NCBI GenBank assembly: GCA_023439605.1
Contig: JAEXNS010000121.1
Span: 1 to 10,551 of the forward strand
DNA length: 10,551 nucleotides
Reading direction: 5' to 3'
DNA from: Bacillota bacterium
Lineage (GTDB): Bacteria > Bacillota > Clostridia > Oscillospirales > Ruminococcaceae
Below, one piece after another: positions 6,321-10,551 of this stretch; position 1 is the first letter of the stretch, and each line of letters starts with the position of its first letter. Under the pieces are notes generated by a model. It made no database searches. It was not told where the DNA came from and worked only from the letters and a program-made list of their open reading frames with translations. Position numbers and translations under genes: made by a program.

Positions 6321-7313
6321 ATGAGCGAAAAAGGCTATTTTCCACCTTATACTTTAACCGATAAAATAGTTAATTATGTTTCAAATATTATCGAAATTAT
6401 AACTAAAATATCTATTAATCAAAGTATAACAAATAATTTGAAACTAAGAAAAGATAATCGTATTCGTACAATACATGCTTCTTTAGCTATTGAAAATAAT
6501 TCTTTAACATTAACACAAATAACAGATATTATAAATGGAAAAAGAGTTTTAGGACCACTTGAAGAAATATGTGAAGTCAAAAATGCTTTTGAAGCATATG
6601 AAAAGCTCTTGAAAATGGATCCGTATAATGTAGAAGATATGCTATTTGCACATAAAATATTAATGAATAGTTTAACAAAAGAGGCTGGTGTTTTCAGAAA
6701 TGGCGGTGTAGGAATATTTGCAGGAGAAAGGTTAGTTCACATGGCTCCACCTGCAAATCAAGTGCCATATTTAATTAAAAATTTAGTTGATTGGTTAAAA
6801 AGTTCAGAAGTTCATCCGCTTATTAAAAGTAGCGTATTTCACTATGAATTTGAATTTATACATCCATTTGAGGATGGAAATGGTAGAATGGGACGTATGT
6901 GGCAAACACTATTATTATATAACTGGAAACCTTTATTTGGATGGTTGCCTATTGAAACCATTATAAAAGAAAGACAAGAAGAATACTATTTGGCATTAGG
7001 TAAGAGTGATTTAAACGCTGATTCAAGTAGTTTTATAGAATTTTTACTTAAAGCAATTTATGATTCTTTAAATGAAATAACTGTCACCGCACAAGTCACC
7101 GCACAAGTCACCGCACAAGTCGAGAAACTACTAAAAGTTATGGATGAAAAAGAATATTCAGCTAGTGAATTGATGTTAAATTTAGGACTCAATCATAGGC
7201 AATCATTCAGAAAAAGTTATTTATTACCGGCTTTAGAACAGGGATATATTATAATGACTATACCAGATAAGCCAAACAGCAGCAATCAAAAATATAAAAA
7301 AAATATAAATTAA
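6321..7313 (+). CDS. Class II Fic-domain protein (probable AMPylase) with C-terminal winged helix
   Basis: Fic enzymes usually transfer AMP from ATP to a hydroxyl of a target protein. The 330 residues carry the complete catalytic loop HPFEDGNGRMGR at 181-192 (His181, Asn187, Arg189, Arg192). The N-terminal inhibitory motif SLAIEN (Ser54 to Glu58-Asn59) marks a class II, self-inhibited Fic. A linker of Val-Thr-Ala-Gln repeats (255-266) leads to a C-terminal winged-helix-like domain (about 273-322) ending KPNSSNQKYK. AGGAGGG at 6309-6315, five bases before the ATG, is a strong ribosome binding site. Family members often continue after QKY with RLT-type residues. Here the reading frame instead runs into the repeat linker, which supplies the last codons (KKNIN) and the TAA. 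The target is unknown. The gene is accessory and may act as a toxin or a stress regulator; no separate antitoxin gene is adjacent. Confidence 0.9.
   Translation: MSEKGYFPPYTLTDKIVNYVSNIIEIITKISINQSITNNLKLRKDNRIRTIHASLAIENNSLTLTQITDIINGKRVLGPLEEICEVKNAFEAYEKLLKMDPYNVEDMLFAHKILMNSLTKEAGVFRNGGVGIFAGERLVHMAPPANQVPYLIKNLVDWLKSSEVHPLIKSSVFHYEFEFIHPFEDGNGRMGRMWQTLLLYNWKPLFGWLPIETIIKERQEEYYLALGKSDLNADSSSFIEFLLKAIYDSLNEITVTAQVTAQVTAQVEKLLKVMDEKEYSASELMLNLGLNHRQSFRKSYLLPALEQGYIIMTIPDKPNSSNQKYKKNIN
7083..7118 (+). repeat. Three perfect 12-bp repeats within fic (VTAQ units)
   Basis: gtcaccgcacaa occurs three times in perfect tandem, followed by a partial gtc. It encodes the Val-Thr-Ala-Gln linker between the Fic core and the winged-helix domain. 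The unit length is a multiple of three, so slippage would change linker length without breaking the frame. The CACCGC wording is richer in G+C than the rest of the gene. Confidence 0.9.
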
Positions 7314-7363
7314 TAAAAAGTGCTATTAATCTAGGCGTAATTATCCCAAGGTCTAGGGCGACC
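7296..7363 (+). repeat. Fourth repeat unit: linker plus diverged core start, fused to the fic 3' end
   Basis: From 7296 the sequence follows the linker and core start of the array upstream of fic: the AAATATAAATTAATAAA linker, then AAAAGTGCTATTAATCTAGG against AAAAGTACCATTCATCTAGG, then CCCAAGGTCTAGGGCGACC against CCGAAGGTCCAGGGCGACC. Several substitutions show that it is older or less constrained than copies 1-3. It overlaps the last fic codons and provides the stop at 7311-7313. Confidence 0.8.
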
Positions 7364-7428
7364 AGACAATGTCGTCAACTTAAGTAAATTGCTGAGGCAA
7401 TGTTAGCACATAGGGTGGAGACATTTTA

Positions 7429-7476
7429 CCGAAGGTCCAGGGCGACCGGAAAGCCCGGTCGACTCCGCAGAGTCGA
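7429..7476 (+). repeat. Fifth copy of the conserved repeat core, inside the nested block
   Basis: Forty-eight bases match the core of copies 1 and 3 exactly, from CCGAAGG through GAGTCGA, including both hairpins. Upstream, ATTTTA matches the context of copy 1 rather than the ATTAT of copies 2 and 3. The sequence then departs from the array, with TACTC in place of AACCTTTGC. Confidence 0.9.
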
Positions 7477-7486
7477 TACTCTTTTT

Positions 7487-7667
7487 AACCTGCTTTGCAG
7501 GTTTAGGGATTTTCTATCGCAAAATCCCTACGCTTCACTTCGTTCGCTACCCTAAAAGCTCTTAAAGCATAAGGATTTCGCTTTCTGCGGAAAGCGACCA
7601 AGGGCGTCGCCCTTTGGAAACCTACGATTTTTTGAAAAAAATCGAGTAAAACTTTAACTTTTTTACT
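7487..7667. repeat. Cluster of six consecutive hairpins (non-coding)
   Basis: In order: AACCTGC-TTT-GCAGGTT (7487-7503); TAGGGATTTT with AAAATCCCTA around a 7-base loop (7504-7530); TCGCTTTC-TGCG-GAAAGCGA (7578-7597); CCAAGGGC with GCCCTTTGG and one bulge around GTC (7598-7617); CGATTTTTT-GA-AAAAAATCG (7625-7644); and AGTAAAA with TTTTACT (7645-7667). The fourth is followed by AAACC, as the second core hairpin is, suggesting a shared module grammar. The last hairpin competes with the outer inverted repeat for 7662-7667. None has the stem-plus-T-run layout of a clear + strand terminator. Confidence 0.75.
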
Positions 7668-7730
7668 AAGTTGACGACATTGGGCGACCGTAAACTTCTT
7701 AAAAAATAAAAAATATAAATTAATAAATAA

Positions 7731-7739
7731 AAACGCTTA
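7731..7739 (+). repeat. Right 9-bp direct repeat AAACGCTTA
   Basis: This is identical to 5928-5936 at the end of the MBL gene. It lies directly before TAAAAAGGA, the probable hemZ ribosome binding region, and marks where the conserved operon sequence resumes. Confidence 0.65.
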
Positions 7740-7756
7740 TAAAAAGGAATCTTAAA

Positions 7757-9232
7757 ATGACAATAATATTTAACAACAATAATTATAAGTATGAAATTGA
7801 AGCAGTAGTAAAATTATTTATACCAGCGACAAAATTCAATTTTCTTTATGAAGAAAGAAATGCTGACGATGATATAATAATGACACAGGTGAAAGTATGT
7901 AAAACATATACATACTTATTTTCATATGTTAGAATTGAAAATGTTTATGTAAGAAAATCAAAAAGAATAAATAATAATGATGATAATGTTAGTATAGAGT
8001 TTGAACTATGTACTTTGATTTTTCATTGCTTAAACAAGATAATTGGAGTTAAGCCAAAATGGGGACTGCTTACAGGAATAAGACCAGTGAAAAAAGTCAA
8101 TGATTTAATAAATTTAGGAAAAAGTAAAGAAGATGTCTTTACTTTTTTTAAAGAAAAATATTTTGTGGATGATGATAAAATAAAGTTATCCTACAAAACG
8201 TCATGCGTTCAGTTACCACTTATTAATTCCTTAAAACCTCAAACAGTAAGTATATATATTTCCATACCTTTTTGTCCTACAAGATGTACATACTGTTCTT
8301 TTGTATCACATTCTATGAAAAGTGCAAAAAAATTGATACCCGAATATATAGTAAAACTATGTGAAGAGATGAAAATAGTAGGGCAAATGGTTAGGGATTT
8401 AAACTTTAAAGTAGATACAGTATATTTTGGTGGCGGAACACCAACTTCTCTTACAGCGGAACAGTTACAGATTATAATGTACAATTTGCAAAATAATTTT
8501 GACTTAAGTGAAATAAGAGAATATTGTGTAGAAGCTGGACGTGCGGATACAATAAACAGGGGAAAACTGCAGGTTATAAAAGACATGGGTGCAACAAGAA
8601 TATCTATAAACCCACAAACTTTTAACGATGAAGTTTTACACGCTATAGGTAGAAACCATACTTCTAAAGAAACTTTAGAAGCTTTTTACTTGTCTAGGGA
8701 AATAGGTTTTGATAACATAAATATGGATGTTATCGCTGGTTTACCAACTGAATCTATAGAAAGTTTTAAAAACACCATAGACAAAACCATTTCGTTAAAT
8801 CCAGACGGAATAACAGTTCACACACTAACTATAAAAAGGTCGGCAAATTTATATACTTCAGCAAAAGAATATATAGAAAATCCAGCAAATGAAATGGTTG
8901 ATTACAGTTTCAAAAGACTTATAGAAAATAATTATAATCCATACTACTTATACAGACAAAAAAATACTTTGAATAACCTGGAAAACACAGGTTATTCAAA
9001 AGCAGGAAAAGAAAGTCTATATAACATATATATTATGGACGAAAGTCAAGCTATATTTGCGTTGGGCGGTGCAGCATCTACAAAATTAATATCAAAATCA
9101 GGAAGAATAGAAAGGGTACATAATCATAAATTTCCATATGAATATATAAATCGTTTTGATGAACTTATGGAAAAGAAGAAATTTATTTATGATTTTTACA
9201 ATGATGAGGAAAAAAATTATGCAAAAAAATGA
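7757..9232 (+). CDS. hemZ: HemZ-type radical SAM protein (coproporphyrinogen dehydrogenase-like)
   Basis: HemZ belongs to the HemN/HemW branch of radical SAM enzymes. It is annotated as oxygen-independent coproporphyrinogen III oxidase, though the reaction in anaerobic Clostridia is not settled. The 491 residues include a roughly 165-residue N-terminal region with WGLLTGIRPVKK, a HemZ-like feature absent from HemN. The radical SAM core follows: Cys173-x3-Cys177-x2-Cys180 in IPFCPTRCTYCSF to bind the 4Fe-4S cluster, GGGTP at 225-229 for SAM, then VEAGRAD, ISINPQTF and MDVIAGLP. The C-terminal part (YLYRQKNTLNNLENTGYS) is also HemN/HemZ-like. The ATG at 7757 follows AGGA at 7745-7748 with eight bases between. 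Upstream sequence is the putative insertion, so hemZ may have lost its original tight coupling to the MBL gene. Its end overlaps rlmD by 14 bp. Confidence 0.93.
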   Translation: MTIIFNNNNYKYEIEAVVKLFIPATKFNFLYEERNADDDIIMTQVKVCKTYTYLFSYVRIENVYVRKSKRINNNDDNVSIEFELCTLIFHCLNKIIGVKPKWGLLTGIRPVKKVNDLINLGKSKEDVFTFFKEKYFVDDDKIKLSYKTSCVQLPLINSLKPQTVSIYISIPFCPTRCTYCSFVSHSMKSAKKLIPEYIVKLCEEMKIVGQMVRDLNFKVDTVYFGGGTPTSLTAEQLQIIMYNLQNNFDLSEIREYCVEAGRADTINRGKLQVIKDMGATRISINPQTFNDEVLHAIGRNHTSKETLEAFYLSREIGFDNINMDVIAGLPTESIESFKNTIDKTISLNPDGITVHTLTIKRSANLYTSAKEYIENPANEMVDYSFKRLIENNYNPYYLYRQKNTLNNLENTGYSKAGKESLYNIYIMDESQAIFALGGAASTKLISKSGRIERVHNHKFPYEYINRFDELMEKKKFIYDFYNDEEKNYAKK

Positions 9233-10551
9233 TATATTAGAATTAAATATAACAGGTATGACTTCAGAAGGAAATGGAGTTGGAAAACATGATACCATGG
9301 TTGTATTTGTACCACTTTCCGCTGTTGGCGATAAACTAAGAGTAAAAATAGTAAAAGTACAAAAAACATTTGCATATGGTATTATTGAAAAAATAATTGA
9401 ACCATCTAAAGATAGAATAGATTCTGATTGCCCTGTTTTTGGCAAATGTGGTGGGTGTACATTTAGACATATTAATTATAATTCTGAATTAGCGATAAAA
9501 AACACTTTCATCAAAGATGCTTTTAAAAGAATTGGTGGAATAAACAAAGAAATTGAAGAAATAATCCCCTGCGAAAACATAGATTATTACAGAAACAAAG
9601 CTCAATATCCAGTAGTTAACCAAGATGGAAAAGTTGTTTGCGGATTTTATGCTCAGAGAAGTCACAGAGTTATTCCTTTTTCCTCTTGTAAGTTACAGCC
9701 TGTTATTTTTGCTGAAATTGTTGACGATGTAGTTAATTATGTAAATGAAAATAACATAAAAGCTTATAACGAGTCAGATGGAAGTGGCATTTTAAGACAT
9801 ATTTACATTAGAAAAGGGCAATATTCTAATGAAATAATGCTTTGTCTTGTTGTTACACAAAAAAAATCAGTTGAAAAATTTAAAAGTTTATTTGCAAAAT
9901 TATTGGAAAAATATCCTGACATAAAAAGTATAGTTTTAAATTTAAATAAGAAAAATACAAATGTTATATTGGGTGAGAAAACACATTATATACATGGTGA
10001 AAGATGTATTTCTGATTTGATGTGTGGAAATAAGGTTCTTATAAATCCATTATCATTTTATCAGGTAAATACAAAACAAGCTGAAAGACTTTATAATACT
10101 GCAAAAGAATATCTTCAACTTGGTAAAGATGATTTTCTACTTGATTTATATTGTGGAACTGGAACTATCGGCTTATCTATGGCGAAAGATGTACTCAAAA
10201 TGATTGGTGTTGAGATTGTCAAAGAGGCAATTGATGACGCTGTTATAAACGCAGAAGCCAACAATATTTCAAACGCTGAATTTATATGCGGTGATGCCGG
10301 TGAAATATCTTTAAAATTAAATGAAAAAAATCAAAAACCAGATGCACTTATAATTGACCCACCAAGAAAGGGTTGTGAAACTAGCACTCTTGAAGCCATC
10401 ATTAAAATGTCACCTAAAAAAATAGCAATGATTTCATGCAATCCTGCTACTGCCGCAAGGGATTGTAAAATTCTTTGTGAAAATGGCTATGAAGTGAAGA
10501 GGATAAGAGGATGTGATTTGTTTGCGAGAACGGGGCATGTGGAGACGGTGG
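9219..10551 (+). CDS. rlmD: 23S rRNA (uracil-5-)-methyltransferase, RlmD/RlmCD family (3' end cut by window)
   Basis: This SAM-dependent enzyme makes 5-methyluridine in 23S rRNA. In Firmicutes one RlmCD-type enzyme may serve two sites, so the exact position is uncertain. The 444 visible codons run off the right edge without a stop, and only about ten should be missing. An N-terminal TRAM domain (about 1-62) is followed by a 4Fe-4S site of Cys71, Cys77, Cys80 (CPVFGKCGGC) and Cys157. The methyltransferase domain has LDLYCGTGTIGL (Asp309 onward), DPPRKGC (Asp380), the catalytic nucleophile Cys407 in SCNPATAARD and the probable base Glu442 in TGHVE. The ATG at 9219 lies eight bases after GAGGA (9206-9210), inside the end of hemZ, so translation is probably coupled. 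TrmFO-type or tRNA-specific enzymes are unlikely given the TRAM plus Fe-S layout. Confidence 0.93.
   Translation, partial: MQKNDILELNITGMTSEGNGVGKHDTMVVFVPLSAVGDKLRVKIVKVQKTFAYGIIEKIIEPSKDRIDSDCPVFGKCGGCTFRHINYNSELAIKNTFIKDAFKRIGGINKEIEEIIPCENIDYYRNKAQYPVVNQDGKVVCGFYAQRSHRVIPFSSCKLQPVIFAEIVDDVVNYVNENNIKAYNESDGSGILRHIYIRKGQYSNEIMLCLVVTQKKSVEKFKSLFAKLLEKYPDIKSIVLNLNKKNTNVILGEKTHYIHGERCISDLMCGNKVLINPLSFYQVNTKQAERLYNTAKEYLQLGKDDFLLDLYCGTGTIGLSMAKDVLKMIGVEIVKEAIDDAVINAEANNISNAEFICGDAGEISLKLNEKNQKPDALIIDPPRKGCETSTLEAIIKMSPKKIAMISCNPATAARDCKILCENGYEVKRIRGCDLFARTGHVETV

Larger units (their letters stand above)
7356..7689. repeat. Nested hairpin-rich block with 16-bp perfect inverted ends and 8-bp direct repeats
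   Basis: CAATGTCGTCAACTTA at 7367-7382 is the exact reverse complement of 7667-7682. With A7383 bulged, pairing extends five more bases (7384-7388 with 7662-7666). GGGCGACC flanks the block on both sides (7356-7363 and 7682-7689), like a target duplication, though this octamer is also part of the repeat core. To the right of the block, GTAAACTT and an A-rich tract lead into another AAATATAAATTAATAAA linker (7711-7727), so the block sits inside a repeat unit in place of its usual two hairpins. It holds no ORF worth calling. Confidence 0.7.
5937..7730. mobile_element. Putative 1.8-kb insertion carrying a Fic gene and structured repeats
   Basis: The segment is bounded by 9-bp direct repeats (5928-5936 and 7731-7739). 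Removing it together with one repeat restores a continuous MBL reading frame that ends one base before hemZ, with the hemZ ribosome binding site inside its last codons. It contains a 3-copy repeat array framed by an inverted repeat, the fic gene, and a second repeat unit with a nested hairpin block. No transposase, integrase, reverse transcriptase or matching inverted ends of the whole segment are visible, so it would be non-autonomous. It could have arrived in one step or by stepwise insertion of MITE-like units around fic. The boundaries rest on the direct repeat and the frame restoration only. Confidence 0.6.

Noticed and set aside
5983..7363. Integron attC cassette array with fic as a cassette
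   Set aside because: The unit length and folding are suggestive, but I find no RYYYAAC/GTTRRRY core-site pair at the unit ends and no integrase gene in the window.
7625..7664. Intrinsic terminator before hemZ
   Set aside because: The 9-bp stem is mostly A/T and the nearest T-run starts about 15 bases after it, so it does not fit a normal terminator.
7671..7719. hemZ promoter (TTGACG with TATAAA)
   Set aside because: The spacing between TTGACG at 7671 and TATAAA at 7714 is 37 bp, and no acceptable -35 lies 16-18 bp before TATAAA. Read-through from upstream is as likely.
8239..8586. Minus-strand open frames inside recJ, rel, hemZ and rlmD
   Set aside because: They overlap genes with clear catalytic motifs on the + strand, carry no recognisable domain and have no convincing start signals.

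Overview
The window is AT-rich, with short intergenic spacers, AGGAG-type ribosome binding sites and a cluster of housekeeping genes (recJ, rel, an MBL hydrolase, hemZ, an RlmD-type rRNA methyltransferase) all on the + strand. This gene order and base composition point to a low-GC Firmicute, most likely a member of the Clostridia. I cannot name the species.

Layout. Bases 1-826 hold the 3' end of a Pro/Lys/Glu/Val/Thr-rich repeat protein that runs in from the left edge and ends before a strong intrinsic terminator (848-890). A good sigma-A-type promoter (906-934) then starts a new transcription unit. After a leader of about 150 nt, which holds a possible 36-codon ORF, come recJ (1092-3122), a bifunctional Rel/SpoT (3110-5311) and an MBL-fold hydrolase (5305-5937). 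These three overlap by 13 and 7 bp. After a 1.8 kb interruption, hemZ (7757-9232) and an rlmD-like gene (from 9219, cut by the right edge) resume and overlap by 14 bp.

The interruption (about 5937-7730) is the most interesting part. The same 9 bp, AAACGCTTA, lies at its left edge (inside the last codons of the MBL gene) and at its right edge (just before the hemZ ribosome binding site). Removing one copy and everything between restores a reading frame in which the MBL gene continues for six more codons and stops one base before the hemZ ATG, a normal tight operon joint. I therefore read 5937-7730 as an insertion. It contains three roughly 110-bp tandem repeats with a conserved two-hairpin core, framed by short inverted repeats; a class II Fic-domain gene whose last codons and stop come from a copy of the repeat linker; and then a further repeat unit into which a hairpin-dense block with a 16-bp perfect inverted repeat (7367-7682) is nested. 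No transposase is present.

Functionally the conserved genes cover DNA repair (RecJ), the stringent response (Rel), a glyoxalase II-like hydrolase, a radical-SAM tetrapyrrole-family enzyme (HemZ) and 23S rRNA m5U methylation. The Fic gene is accessory. Whether the flanking structured repeats only carry it or also regulate it is open.
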